Below, piece after piece: positions 38,582-46,909 of a stretch of DNA of 64,000 bases (position 1 is the first letter of the stretch; each line of letters opens with the position of its first letter). Where the stretch lies: the NCBI GenBank assembly GCA_016234445.1, contig JACRBT010000014.1, positions 124,001 to 188,000 on the forward strand, written 5' to 3'. The position numbers and the translations under genes are program-made. The notes under the pieces are model-generated. The model saw only the letters and a list, made by a program, of their open reading frames with translations, made no database searches and had not been told where the DNA came from. Source of the stretch: Chloroflexota bacterium (GTDB taxonomy: Bacteria; Chloroflexota; Dehalococcoidia; Tepidiformales; Tepidiformaceae).

Positions 38582-39514
38582 CTACGCCATCCCCGGGAGC
38601 CCGTCACCGTAGACGATCAGTGCGATGCCCGCGGCGGCCATCACCACCGCCGTCACCCGCGCGACCTGCGGGCCCCACTTCGTCACCTTCTCCGTGAAGA
38701 TGAGCACTCCGAGCGTGACCATCCAGCCGATGCTCATGACCCCGGCGACGATCAGGCCGACCATCAGGCCCACGCAGCATCCCAGGCACCAGAGGCCATG
38801 CTTCACGCCCATCCGCAGGGCCCCGGCGGGGCCGTCGCGCCACTCCTTGAGCATGAACCCGAGCGGCGACCGGCACTTCGAGAGGCAGAAGCCCTTGAAC
38901 CCCGTGAACTGGTAGATCCCGGCGCCGATCAGCAGCGTCCCGCCGATGTAGGGTCCGGCGTCCGTCACCGCGTCCCAGCGTGCGGCGGCCTCCCCGGCGA
39001 GCTCATTCAGCCCGTAGACCGCGACCCCGAACACCCCCCAGACGAGGATGTAGCTGGTCACGAACAGTCCCACAAGCAGCCCAGCCCTGCCCTTTCCGTT
39101 CGTCTTCCTCGCGGTCCGCGTGTAGGTTGCTGCCATCGGCACCGCAGCCGGGAACATCATCCCCGCCATCATCGCCACCCACGCCCCGGAAAAGACCGCG
39201 AACGTCGCCGGCCAGGGCCATGAGTCCATCTGCTGGGAGACACCGATGCGCATTCGGAGGTCTTCGCGCGGCGACATCGTGTCCATGCCCGTCATTTCGC
39301 CGTCGGGCATCATGTGTTCTTCGGTGGCCGCCCCGTCCATGGCGCCGTCGTCCATCGCGGGCATGCCACTGCCCGTGGCGGGCTCGTCGTCCATCGCCGC
39401 GTTGTTCGTGAGGACGATCGCCCACGCCCCGACGGTGACCGCGAGCAGGGCAGCCCCGATGGTCAGCGAGACCCGGTCCAGTTGGACATGCCGCTGCAAG
39501 GTGGCTGCGTTCAT
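38582..39514 (-). CDS. DUF2182 membrane protein
   Basis: 310 residues. About seven hydrophobic segments follow a Met/Asp/His-rich extracytoplasmic loop (GSGMPAMDDGAMDGAATEEH, residues about 48-67, then MMPDGEMTGMDTMS), which looks metal-binding. The family signature is clear: WVAMMAGMMFPAAVPM, KGFCLSKCRSPLGFML and GVKHGLWCLGCCVGLM, with paired cysteines. DUF2182 genes usually sit beside DUF1326, as here 25 nt upstream. The pair has no assigned function; a role in copper or other metal handling is often suggested and fits the Met/His/Cys content. Confidence 0.9.
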   Translation of the reverse strand: MNAATLQRHVQLDRVSLTIGAALLAVTVGAWAIVLTNNAAMDDEPATGSGMPAMDDGAMDGAATEEHMMPDGEMTGMDTMSPREDLRMRIGVSQQMDSWPWPATFAVFSGAWVAMMAGMMFPAAVPMAATYTRTARKTNGKGRAGLLVGLFVTSYILVWGVFGVAVYGLNELAGEAAARWDAVTDAGPYIGGTLLIGAGIYQFTGFKGFCLSKCRSPLGFMLKEWRDGPAGALRMGVKHGLWCLGCCVGLMVGLIVAGVMSIGWMVTLGVLIFTEKVTKWGPQVARVTAVVMAAAGIALIVYGDGLPGMA

Positions 39515-39539
39515 CGGTTATCGCGTCCTTCCGCCCGTT

Positions 39540-40142
39540 TCAGGCGCTCCACGCGAACGGGACACGCATCGCCGCACCCAGGCTCTCCCAGCGCCGCAGT
39601 TCCGGGTCGCTCCCGCCGGACCCCACCCCGTTGGCCAATTCCGCTTCGGGCGTTGCGAAGGCCTCCATCACCGGCGCGTCGAGCAGCCTCGCGCGCTGAC
39701 CGTTGGACGTCTTGAACCAGGTCATCTGGATGGTCCCGGCGCCCGCGATTGACCCCTTGACCTCGTTTTCGTCGGCGGTGACGGAAATGGCCGCGACCTT
39801 CGACGGAAGCCACGCGGCAACGGCGTCTTTCAGCCCGGCCCAGACCCCGCCCCGGTTGCCCTGGAAGATCGCTTCGAGGTGTCCCCGTTGCTGGGCGCTG
39901 AGGGCCGTGTCGAAGTAGATCCGGCCTTTTTCGATCCCGCCGAAGAAGTCTCCCGGAAGCTGGAGCGCCACCGCCATTTTCGCGCCGCTCAGGTCAACCC
40001 CGTCGGCCGAGCCGCGCTCGATTTCGTAAAGCTGGATGGCGGAGCACCAGCCCTGGTCTGGCTCCGCCGGCCCGAGGACGCAGCGGCAGTTGGCCTTGCA
40101 GCTGCAGGATTCGTACCAGGCGCCTTTCATGTTCCACGCCAT
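39540..40142 (-). CDS. DUF1326 protein
   Basis: 200 residues from ATG 40142. The N-terminus MKGAWYESCSCKANCRCVLG is the family hallmark, four cysteines within ten residues, probably a metal or redox site. The rest contains GWCSAIQLYEIERGSADGVD and KMAVALQLPGDFFGGIEKGR. There is no signal peptide. It precedes the DUF2182 membrane gene by 25 nt, the conserved partner arrangement. No biochemical role is established; the pair may handle copper or a thiol-linked cofactor. Confidence 0.9.
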   Translation of the reverse strand: MAWNMKGAWYESCSCKANCRCVLGPAEPDQGWCSAIQLYEIERGSADGVDLSGAKMAVALQLPGDFFGGIEKGRIYFDTALSAQQRGHLEAIFQGNRGGVWAGLKDAVAAWLPSKVAAISVTADENEVKGSIAGAGTIQMTWFKTSNGQRARLLDAPVMEAFATPEAELANGVGSGGSDPELRRWESLGAAMRVPFAWSA

Positions 40143-40338
40143 GTCGTTCGCTCCCTTCGATCATGACAAGCCGGGAGCGGCAACCCCCGTGCGGCGTCGA
40201 GTATGCCGAAGAGCAAAGAGGAATACAAGTAGTCTATGTGAGCAATTGAACAAGCGGATTGATGCCGCGCCAACAGCCCCTCTGAGCTCGCCCGCCGCAC
40301 CCCGGACAGTCGCTCCACACCCTTCCCGGAGCTTCGCC

Positions 40339-41658
40339 ATGACCACTGCCCGCCGCCGGCCGGAACCGCCCTTCCCCGTCACCCTCCAGCGCATGGACGA
40401 AGACCGCCTCCGCCGCTACCGCGACAACCTCGACTTCTACGAAGGCCGCCAGTGGCAGGGCCGTGCCCGCCGGGGCGAACGCCGCCTCACCTTCAACTAT
40501 GCCCGCGCCTTCGTCGACAAGATCACCAGCTACCTTCTCGAAGGCGCCTCGATCCAGGTCGAAGCCCGCGACGGCGACTCCCCCGAAGGCCGCGCCCGCG
40601 CCCGCGCCGCCGAGACCGCCCTCCGCGAAGTCGAATCCGCAAACGGCCTCGCCCAGCTCGACTTCGAGACCGAGCTCGATTGCGCCGTCCTCGGCGACGC
40701 CGCCTACCGCGTGACCTGGGACGCGGCCGACGGCACCGTCCGGGTCACCGCTCCCGACGTCCAGGGCATCTTCGCCTGGCGCGTCCCCGATGACCCCGCC
40801 CGGGTGGTGACGGTCGCCAGCCAGTACCGCGTCGGCGACGCCTCACCCTCGGGGGCGCCCGGCGGCGAGTCGCTGGTCACCGAGCGCTGGACCGTGGACA
40901 GCTACGAATCCTGGCAGGGCAACGACCTCGTCCAGCAGGCGCCCAACCCCTACGGCTTCGTCCCCTTCGTCCTTTTCCCGAACGTGCGCGAGCCGAAACA
41001 GACCTGGGGCGCGAGCGACGTCCCCGCGCTGGTGCCCTCCAGCCGCGAACTGAACCGCGCCTACAGCCAGCTGAGCCAGATCCTCGAACTCTCCGGCAAC
41101 CCGATCGCCGTGCTCGAAGGGGTGAACGGCTCCCAGGACATCGCCGTCGAGCCCGGCGCGGTCTGGGAAGTGCCCGAGAACGCCAAGGCCTACCTCCTCG
41201 ACCTCCTCAAGGGTGGCGGCGTCGCCCTCCATCGCGACTACATTGACCTCATCTACCGGACGCTCCACGACCTCGGCGAATCGCCGCGGACCGCTTTCGG
41301 GCACAACCCCCAGGGCCTGAGCGGCATCGCCCTCAACACCGAACTCGACCCGCTGGCGAAGAAGGTCGCCCGCAAGCGGCTCATCCGGACGACCGTCTAC
41401 GAACGCCGCTCGGGGCTGATCCTCCGGCTGCTCGCCCGGTACACCGGCCTCGACATCGAAGGCCTCCGCCCGGTCATGCACTGGGGTCCCGTCCTTCCCG
41501 TGGATCGCTCCCGGCAGGTCGCCGACGAGCGGACACTGGTGCAGGCGGGCATCACCTCGCGGCGCACGGCCGCCGCCCATCTCGGCGCCGACGATCCGGA
41601 AGCGGAGTGGGCGCGCGTCCAGGAGGAGGGCGGCGCGGGGGTCGCGGCGGGAAAGTAA
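40339..41658 (+). CDS. Phage portal protein (SPP1 Gp6-like)
   Basis: 439 residues from ATG 40339 with GGAG 7 nt upstream. Portal proteins form the dodecameric DNA gate of tailed-phage heads. Visible family blocks: RYRDNLDFYEGRQWQGRARR at the N-terminus, RLTFNYARAFVDKITSYLLE, VPALVPSSRELNRAYSQLSQ, and a stem-like ISRRTAAAHLGADDPEAEW near the C-terminus. No terminase, capsid, protease or tail gene flanks it, which is odd for a prophage. Three tightly coupled unknown genes follow. Codon use is like the host genes, so the insertion is old or the gene is domesticated. Confidence 0.88.
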   Translation: MTTARRRPEPPFPVTLQRMDEDRLRRYRDNLDFYEGRQWQGRARRGERRLTFNYARAFVDKITSYLLEGASIQVEARDGDSPEGRARARAAETALREVESANGLAQLDFETELDCAVLGDAAYRVTWDAADGTVRVTAPDVQGIFAWRVPDDPARVVTVASQYRVGDASPSGAPGGESLVTERWTVDSYESWQGNDLVQQAPNPYGFVPFVLFPNVREPKQTWGASDVPALVPSSRELNRAYSQLSQILELSGNPIAVLEGVNGSQDIAVEPGAVWEVPENAKAYLLDLLKGGGVALHRDYIDLIYRTLHDLGESPRTAFGHNPQGLSGIALNTELDPLAKKVARKRLIRTTVYERRSGLILRLLARYTGLDIEGLRPVMHWGPVLPVDRSRQVADERTLVQAGITSRRTAAAHLGADDPEAEWARVQEEGGAGVAAGK

Positions 41659-41911
41659 AGGTGTCACAGAAAAATACCCGCCGGTCGGTAACCTTTGAGC
41701 AGACATAAACGTTTGTATCTGTGAAGCCGGGGCGCTCCCCGGAGGCCGGGCCACATCCCCGGCCCCATCCCAACAATCAGGTGTCCCACGCGGTCCAGAT
41801 ACGGAGTTCGTCCTATGCCGAGGGTCTTCACTTTTCCTCAACGATTGCCGTATTAGATTCTAGACATAGACGCGAGGCCCACTGACCCGAGCCGAACGCC
41901 TGGAGGTCGCC
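41659..41911. other. AT-richer intergenic region in the portal island
   Basis: 253 bp without a supported gene. An inverted repeat TCACAGA (41664-41670) / TCTGTGA (41718-41724) brackets an AT-rich core with AAACGTTT. Further right, CCGTATTAGATTCTAGACAT (about 41846-41865) is the most promoter-like part and precedes the gene at 41912. Confidence 0.45.
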
Positions 41912-42331
41912 ATGAGCGAACCAGCCACCAGCGTTATCTTCACCGCCGACGAACTCTGGCTCCTGCAGTCCGTGATTCGCCACGAAATGGCTCAGCCCGA
42001 GCAATGGAAGGCCCCGCCTGTCAGCGCCTCCCTCAACGACCAGGTCGCTGAAGCGCTCGTCCTCTGCCACGACCACGACCAGGCCGAAGCCGCCGTCCTT
42101 CTCAGCATTGCCGATTGCCTCGCCATCGACTTCTGCGTCCCCCAGGCCGCGAAGTCGCCGGCGGGGCTGCCCATCGGCAAGCAGGTCCTGTTGAAGTCGT
42201 TCCGGGCGCGCTCGGAGATCGCGAGCCGCTGGGCGCCGTCGAACGCCGAACCCGAAGCCCCTTCGCACGACGAACTGCTCACGAAGCTGGACCAATGGAA
42301 ACGCCGCCGCCGCGGCAAGAGGAGTGCCTGA
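41912..42331 (+). CDS. Hypothetical protein of the portal island
   Basis: 139 residues from ATG 41912 with GGAGG 5 nt upstream. It is helical: TADELWLLQSVIRHEMAQPE, LNDQVAEALVLCHDHDQAEA, AVLLSIADCLAIDFCVPQAA, ending in KRRRRGKRSA. The basic tail could bind nucleic acid. It is followed by TGA-G-ATG coupling to the 46-codon gene. I recognise no family. The same coupling recurs at the next junction, so the last three genes form one translational unit. Confidence 0.65.
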   Translation: MSEPATSVIFTADELWLLQSVIRHEMAQPEQWKAPPVSASLNDQVAEALVLCHDHDQAEAAVLLSIADCLAIDFCVPQAAKSPAGLPIGKQVLLKSFRARSEIASRWAPSNAEPEAPSHDELLTKLDQWKRRRRGKRSA

Positions 42332-42332
42332 G

Positions 42333-42473
42333 ATGCCCGCACCCACCACCACCCCCGTCGTCACCCCCACCACGAACCCGAACGAGTCGCCCTGGCCCGA
42401 ACGCTACACCGACCCGGCCCGCATCTGCCCGCAGCAGCGGCGCGAAGGGGCCTCGCCGGACGTGGAGCCTTGA
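42333..42473 (+). CDS. Small Thr/Pro-rich protein of the portal island (46 aa)
   Basis: ATG 42333 one base after the preceding TGA, with GAGGAG about 9 nt upstream. The peptide is Pro/Thr-rich (MPAPTTTPVVTPTTNPNESP), then WPERYTDPARICPQQRREGA, and likely disordered. The strong ribosome site and TGA-G-ATG coupling on both sides support translation. No family recognised. Confidence 0.5.
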   Translation: MPAPTTTPVVTPTTNPNESPWPERYTDPARICPQQRREGASPDVEP

Positions 42474-42474
42474 G

Positions 42475-43269
42475 ATGGCCGCCTTCTGGTCCGAACACGC
42501 CTACGACCCCGGCCAGGACCGAACGGCAGAGGGCCCCCGGCCGCTCGCGGACCGCGTAGTCAACCGCTTCGACCCCGCCGGCATCGACGCCAGCCCCGGA
42601 CGCCGCCTGCGCGCCTTCGCCGCCCTGATTTGCCGCGGCGAATGCGGCATCGTCCTCGCCCCCACGGCCCGCGGCGAGCAGCTCCTCGTCTGGCCCGACC
42701 GCGACGTGACCTACGGCGAGCTTCTCGGCCTCGTCCAACGCGACCCCGACCTCGGCCGGCTCCGCGGCGCCCTCTCCGAGCTCCCCCTCCGGATCGGCGA
42801 CTACGGTCCCCTGATCCGGGACTTGCCGGAGTCGCCCCAGCGGTCGAACCGCGACCCGGACCTCCATTCGGCCCTCCAGGACCTCGGCGACGAGATCAAC
42901 GAAGACATCCGCGAGGCCCTCGAATCGCTCGACAACCCCCACGCCTGGTACCCCGGCATCGACCAGGGCATCGACCCCGTGACCGACGACCACGTCCGGC
43001 TCGTCATCTGGGCGCTCCAGCGCGAACTCGACCGCGAGCTCCGCACCGGTTCCGGCAGCATGTCGTCGCTTTCGCCGCTGCCGGCCGCGCCGCTGAGCGA
43101 GCTCCCCTGGGACGTCCAGCGCGCCCTGGCCGAGCGCCGCCGCTGGCGCTACCGCCAGTGGGGCCTGGGCCGCGACCAGTGGGAGAAGGGCCTCTGGAAC
43201 CTCTGGGAAGTCCCCGCCGACCCGGACTACGTCCCCCGCCGCTCGGCCCGCCTGACCGCCGCGGCATAG
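42475..43269 (+). CDS. Hypothetical protein of the portal island
   Basis: 264 residues from ATG 42475, one base after the TGA of the small gene. The N-terminal half has MAAFWSEHAYDPGQDRTAEG, LRAFAALICRGECGIVLAPT and GEQLLVWPDRDVTYGELLGL; the middle is acidic and helical (LHSALQDLGDEINEDIREAL, DDHVRLVIWALQRELDREL). The C-terminus is Trp/Arg-rich (RRRWRYRQWGLGRDQWEKGL). No catalytic or membrane motif. It closes the portal island; the next gene belongs to normal chromosomal metabolism. Confidence 0.65.
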   Translation: MAAFWSEHAYDPGQDRTAEGPRPLADRVVNRFDPAGIDASPGRRLRAFAALICRGECGIVLAPTARGEQLLVWPDRDVTYGELLGLVQRDPDLGRLRGALSELPLRIGDYGPLIRDLPESPQRSNRDPDLHSALQDLGDEINEDIREALESLDNPHAWYPGIDQGIDPVTDDHVRLVIWALQRELDRELRTGSGSMSSLSPLPAAPLSELPWDVQRALAERRRWRYRQWGLGRDQWEKGLWNLWEVPADPDYVPRRSARLTAAA

Positions 43270-43348
43270 GATCCGCCCGCCCCCGACTGCGCGCTTACAT
43301 CCCCCTTCGCCCTCCCGTGCGAAAGTCGATCGCGGAGGCGTACACACC

Positions 43349-44248
43349 ATGCAGGTCGCGATCACCGGTTGCAGCGGGCTCATCGGCACGGCCCTGCGCC
43401 AGCAGCTTGAAGCCGCGGGACACACCGTCACCCCCGTGCGGCGCGGCCCCCCAACAGACCCGGCAGCCCACTGGGACCCGGCCTCGGGCTGGTTCCGCGA
43501 AGGCGCCCTCGATGGCATCGACGCTGTCGTCCACCTCGCCGGCGCTTCCATCGGCGAGGGGCGCTGGTCGGCGGCTCGGAAGCAGGAGATTCGCGCCAGC
43601 AGGGTAGAGGCGACGGCCCTGCTCGTCCGTCACCTGGGCACGCTTGCGAACCGCCCCCGGGTGCTCGTCACCGCCAGCGGCACCGGCTTCTACGGCAACC
43701 GCGGGGACGAACCCCTCACAGAAGACTCCACAGGCGGCAGCGGCTTCCTCGCCGACCTCGTCCGCGACTGGGAGGCGGAGGCGGCCAGGGCCGGCGACCT
43801 CGGCCTCCGCGTGGTCCTCGCGCGGACGGGCGTCGTCCTGGCGAAGGAAGGCGGCGCGCTGCCGAAGATGATCCTGCCCTTCCGCTTCGGGGCCGGCGGC
43901 AGAATCGGCAACGGCCGGCAGTGGCTCTCGTGGATCTCGCTGCCCGATGTGACTGGCGTGCTCGCCGACCTCCTCGCGCGCGACATCGCCGGCCCCGTGA
44001 ACGTCGTCGCCCCGAACCCCGTCACCAACCGGCAGCTCACCTCGGCGCTGGCGAAGGTGCTCCGGCGCCCCGCCGTCTTCCCCGTCCCCGGCTTCGCCCT
44101 GAAGTTGCTCATCGGCGAATCGGCCGAGGAGCTGCTCCTCCAGGGCCAGCGCGTCCTCCCGGCCAGGCTGGAGGCCGCCGGCTACCAGTTCCAGCAGCCC
44201 GACCTCGCCTCCGCGCTCACCGCGACCCTCAAGGGCGGCCAACGGTAA
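43349..44248 (+). CDS. TIGR01777-family NAD-dependent epimerase (YfcH-like)
   Basis: 299 residues from ATG 43349. Extended short-chain dehydrogenase with VAITGCSGLIGTALRQQLEA (GxxGxxG), DAVVHLAGASIGEGRWSAAR, and SGTGFYGNRGDEPLTEDS with the Tyr-Gly-N pattern. GRQWLSWISLPDV and NVVAPNPVTNRQLTSALAKV are family blocks. The C-terminal DUF1731 segment (FPVPGFALKLLIGESAEELL) is present. The family is linked to cell division inhibitor SulA-like annotations, but the activity is not known. Confidence 0.92.
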   Translation: MQVAITGCSGLIGTALRQQLEAAGHTVTPVRRGPPTDPAAHWDPASGWFREGALDGIDAVVHLAGASIGEGRWSAARKQEIRASRVEATALLVRHLGTLANRPRVLVTASGTGFYGNRGDEPLTEDSTGGSGFLADLVRDWEAEAARAGDLGLRVVLARTGVVLAKEGGALPKMILPFRFGAGGRIGNGRQWLSWISLPDVTGVLADLLARDIAGPVNVVAPNPVTNRQLTSALAKVLRRPAVFPVPGFALKLLIGESAEELLLQGQRVLPARLEAAGYQFQQPDLASALTATLKGGQR

Positions 44249-44327
44249 TCGCGCGCCGCGAGCGGTCCCCCGCCGCGGGTTCGCTCCTCGCCGTATAGTT
44301 GCGCCCATCCCACCGGAGGGTGTCGAG

Positions 44328-45212
44328 GTGCGCGATTTCGAAGGGAAAGTGGCGGTCGTCACCGGCGCCGCCAGCGGCATGGGGCGCGCGTTCGCCGAAA
44401 AGTTCGCCCTCGAAGGCATGAAGGTCGTCCTCGCCGACTACGAGGAAGCGCCGCTGGAAAAGGCCGTGCTCGACCTCCGCCAGCGGGAGTTCGAAGTCAT
44501 GGGCGTCGTCGCCGACGTCTCCAGCGCGGTCGCGGTGGAAGAACTCGCCCGCCGGACCGTCGACGCCTACGGCAAGGTCCACATCCTCTGCAACAACGCA
44601 GGGGTCGTCGCCGACAGCGAACTGGGCCGCCTCGGCTGGGGCCAGGGCAAGGCGATCTGGGACCAGTCGCTCAAGGATTGGCACTGGGTGATGGGCGTCA
44701 ACTTCTTCGGCGTCGTCAACGGCATCCACGCCTTCGTCCCGGGGATGGTCGCCCACGGCGAAGAGGGCCACATCGTCAACACCGCTTCCATCGCCGGGCT
44801 CACTTCCGGGCCGGGCCTGCCCATCTACGGGGCGTCGAAGCACGCCGTCGTCCGCGTCAGCGAGGCGCTCCATGCCCAGCTCGCGGAGGCGGGGTCGAAG
44901 CTCAGGGCGTCGGTCCTCTGTCCCGGCCGCGTGACCACCCGGATCGCCCTCGCCAGCCGGAACAAGCCCGGCGAGATGTACGAACCCGGCGAACAGCCCC
45001 CTTCGCGCGAAGACCTCGAACGCCGCGAACAGGAATGGGCGACCCGCCCCGGCGCCCCCGGCATGACCCCGGAAGAGGTCGCCGGCCTCGTCTTCGAAGC
45101 GATCCGCAACGAGCAGTTCTGGATCCTCACCCACGACGAATACGACCCCGCGATCCGCGCCCGCATGGAGTCGATCCTCGCCCGCCGGAACCCGGAAGCG
45201 CGCGGCTTCTGA
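44328..45212 (+). CDS. Short-chain dehydrogenase/reductase
   Basis: 294 residues from GTG 44328, preceded by GGAGGGTG. Classical SDR: VAVVTGAASGMGRAFAEKFA (cofactor), NNAGVVADSE, catalytic Ser in VNTASIAGLTSG and Tyr-x3-Lys in YGASKHA. The C-terminal extension (PGEQPPSREDLERREQEWAT) is longer than usual. A TATAGT box about 25 nt before the start may be its promoter. It probably oxidises or reduces an alcohol/ketone with NAD(P); the substrate is unknown. Confidence 0.92.
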   Translation: MRDFEGKVAVVTGAASGMGRAFAEKFALEGMKVVLADYEEAPLEKAVLDLRQREFEVMGVVADVSSAVAVEELARRTVDAYGKVHILCNNAGVVADSELGRLGWGQGKAIWDQSLKDWHWVMGVNFFGVVNGIHAFVPGMVAHGEEGHIVNTASIAGLTSGPGLPIYGASKHAVVRVSEALHAQLAEAGSKLRASVLCPGRVTTRIALASRNKPGEMYEPGEQPPSREDLERREQEWATRPGAPGMTPEEVAGLVFEAIRNEQFWILTHDEYDPAIRARMESILARRNPEARGF

Positions 45213-45330
45213 CCGCGGCCAGCGCGCTTGTGCAGCCCTGGCTCAAGCCCGGTAGAATCCCCGATCACCCACACCGGGCGCCGCGCGGTCCACGTCGCCG
45301 GGCCCGTCACCCAGGAATCGAGGAACCCGC

Positions 45331-46122
45331 ATGTCTGTCGCACCCACAACCGTCTCCGTCCGCGGAGGGATGTTCAACCCGCCCGTCTATCGCGCCGGCC
45401 GCGGCGAACCCCTGCTCTATCTCCACGCCGCCGGCGGCATGGGCCGCGGCTGGACGCCCGAGCTCGCCGCTCTCGCCGAGTCCTACGACGTCATCGTCCC
45501 CGTCCATCCCGGCTGGGACGACACCGCCGGCCTCGACAAGATCGACGACATCCACGACATGGTCGTCTACCTCCAGGACCTGGCCGACGCCCTCGGGCTG
45601 AAGTCGTTCAACCTCGCCGGCCACTCGATCGGCGGGCTCTTCGCCGCCGAACTCGCTGCCGCCCGCCCCGACATGGTGAAGAAGCTCGTCCTCACCTGCC
45701 CCGTCGGCTTCTGGATCCCCGAGACCCCTGTTACCGACCTCTTCATCCTCCTCCCGAACGAGCTCCCCGGCGTCATCTTCGGCGACCTCACGAACCCCGT
45801 GATCCCGACGCTCTTCCAGCCGCCGAAGGACGAAGACGAGATGGCCCAGATGATGTACCTGCAGCTGACGAACTTCTCGGCCGCCGGCAAGTTCATCTGG
45901 CCCATCCCCGACAAGGGACTGAAGAAGCGCATCCACCGCCTTTCCGCCCCCACGCTCATCGTCTGGGGCGACCAGGACCGCCTCACACCGCCCGCCTACG
46001 CGGACCTCTTCCATTCGAAGATCCGCAACTCCCAGGTGGCGATGATCAAAGGCGCCGGTCACATGGTCCCGCTCGAGAACACGCCCGCCTTCGCCGCCGA
46101 GGTCAAGGCCTTCCTGGGGTAG
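45331..46122 (+). CDS. Alpha/beta hydrolase
   Basis: 263 residues from ATG 45331. HAAGGMGRGW is the oxyanion loop, VHPGWDDTAGLD follows, the nucleophile elbow is LAGHSIGGLFAAE, the acid lies in VWGDQDRLTPP and the His in KGAGHMVPLE. A TAGAAT box at about 45252 gives a leader of about 70 nt. It stands next to the SDR gene on the same strand, and the two may act on one substrate. It is followed by a 388-bp repeat-filled gap. Confidence 0.88.
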   Translation: MSVAPTTVSVRGGMFNPPVYRAGRGEPLLYLHAAGGMGRGWTPELAALAESYDVIVPVHPGWDDTAGLDKIDDIHDMVVYLQDLADALGLKSFNLAGHSIGGLFAAELAAARPDMVKKLVLTCPVGFWIPETPVTDLFILLPNELPGVIFGDLTNPVIPTLFQPPKDEDEMAQMMYLQLTNFSAAGKFIWPIPDKGLKKRIHRLSAPTLIVWGDQDRLTPPAYADLFHSKIRNSQVAMIKGAGHMVPLENTPAFAAEVKAFLG

Positions 46123-46138
46123 CGGCCGCGGCCCCACG

Positions 46139-46167
46139 CCATCCGTACCGCGACCGCGAGGGAGCGG
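46139..46167 (+). repeat. Dispersed GC-rich repeat, unit 1
   Basis: 29 bp identical to the first 29 bp of 46359-46392 and to the reverse complement of part of 6065-6098. The gap 46123-46510 holds four members of this family and no supported gene. Confidence 0.85.
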
Positions 46168-46214
46168 TGTCTCCGCGCGCGGCACACCCGGCGGCGCGCC
46201 AGCCGCAATCCCTG

Positions 46215-46240
46215 GCCGTGCCGCGACCGTAAGGGAGTGG
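46215..46240 (+). repeat. Dispersed repeat, diverged unit 2
   Basis: GCCGTGCCGCGACCGTAAGG and GAGTGG; an imperfect inverted partner lies at 46311-46336 (22 of 26 bases match). Confidence 0.65.
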
Positions 46241-46310
46241 TTGTTCGAACCTCCGCCCAAGCGCGAAGGATGGCAGCCCGTGGCCCGCACAGGTGTGCAC
46301 ACGCGGGAAC

Positions 46311-46336
46311 CCGCTCCTTAACAGTCGCGGCACGGC
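46311..46336 (-). repeat. Dispersed repeat, diverged unit 3
   Basis: Inverted relative to unit 2; the arms could form a large cruciform or RNA stem with about 70 nt between them. Confidence 0.65.
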
Positions 46337-46358
46337 GATGCGAGACCCTCCACGAGCC

Positions 46359-46392
46359 CCATCCGTACCGCGACCGCGAGGGAGCGGCGCCG
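46359..46392 (+). repeat. Dispersed GC-rich repeat, unit 4
   Basis: 34-bp unit identical in reverse complement to 6065-6098; followed by CACACCCGGCGGCG, which also follows unit 1. Confidence 0.85.
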
Positions 46393-46510
46393 TCTCTCGC
46401 GGCACACCCGGCGGCGTTCCGGGCGACCGGACTTCGACAGGGTGTGTCTCGATGCGGAAGAGTCGCGCCCGGCGATGCGCCCACGGTGGGGCGCGGCTAC
46501 CCCTTCCCCG

Positions 46511-46831
46511 CTACTGGATCGGCGACTTCGGCGTCGCGATCATCCGCGTCACCTGCATCTTCTCGCGCTCCATCATCGCCGGGATGCGCGGGCCGATGCT
46601 GTTCTTCCACTCGTCGCACTGGTAGACGGCCTCGTAGAGCGCTTTCCGCTCCTCTTCGTCCTTGAACCGCCGCAGCCAGATGTAGGTGGTCTCATCCTGC
46701 TCCGAAACCCAGCTCCCGAGGATCACCATCCCCTTCGCGACCTGGAGCGGGATGATCTCCTCCTCCATCAGGCGGACCCATTCCTCGCGGTAGCCGGGGA
46801 CGATGGTGTACTGGCGCAGTTCGAAGAGCAT
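46511..46831 (-). CDS. NIPSNAP-family protein
   Basis: 106 residues from ATG 46831. A dimeric ferredoxin-like alpha+beta barrel of the NIPSNAP type: MLFELRQYTIVPGYREEWVR, GMVILGSWVSEQDETTYIWL, RRFKDEEERKALYEAVYQCD. Bacterial members are small cytoplasmic proteins of unclear function, often near oxidoreductases. It has no signal or TM segment. It lies 79 nt downstream of the minus-strand gene ending at 46910. Confidence 0.9.
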   Translation of the reverse strand: MLFELRQYTIVPGYREEWVRLMEEEIIPLQVAKGMVILGSWVSEQDETTYIWLRRFKDEEERKALYEAVYQCDEWKNSIGPRIPAMMEREKMQVTRMIATPKSPIQ

Positions 46832-46909
46832 GGCTTCCTCCGTGGGGTGTCACGGGATTCTCAGTGACGCCGCACCCCGGCGCAAACGAAGAGAGGCGGC
46901 CCGGCGCCC

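Noticed and set aside
36502-38697. 731-codon plus-strand frame overlapping the sulfatase in another frame
   Set aside because: Arg/Pro-rich translation typical of an out-of-frame GC-rich gene; the sulfatase frame has all family motifs.
46123-46510. Open frames with an RDREGA-type peptide through the repeat gap
   Set aside because: They are translations of the dispersed repeat with no start signal and no protein-level conservation visible.
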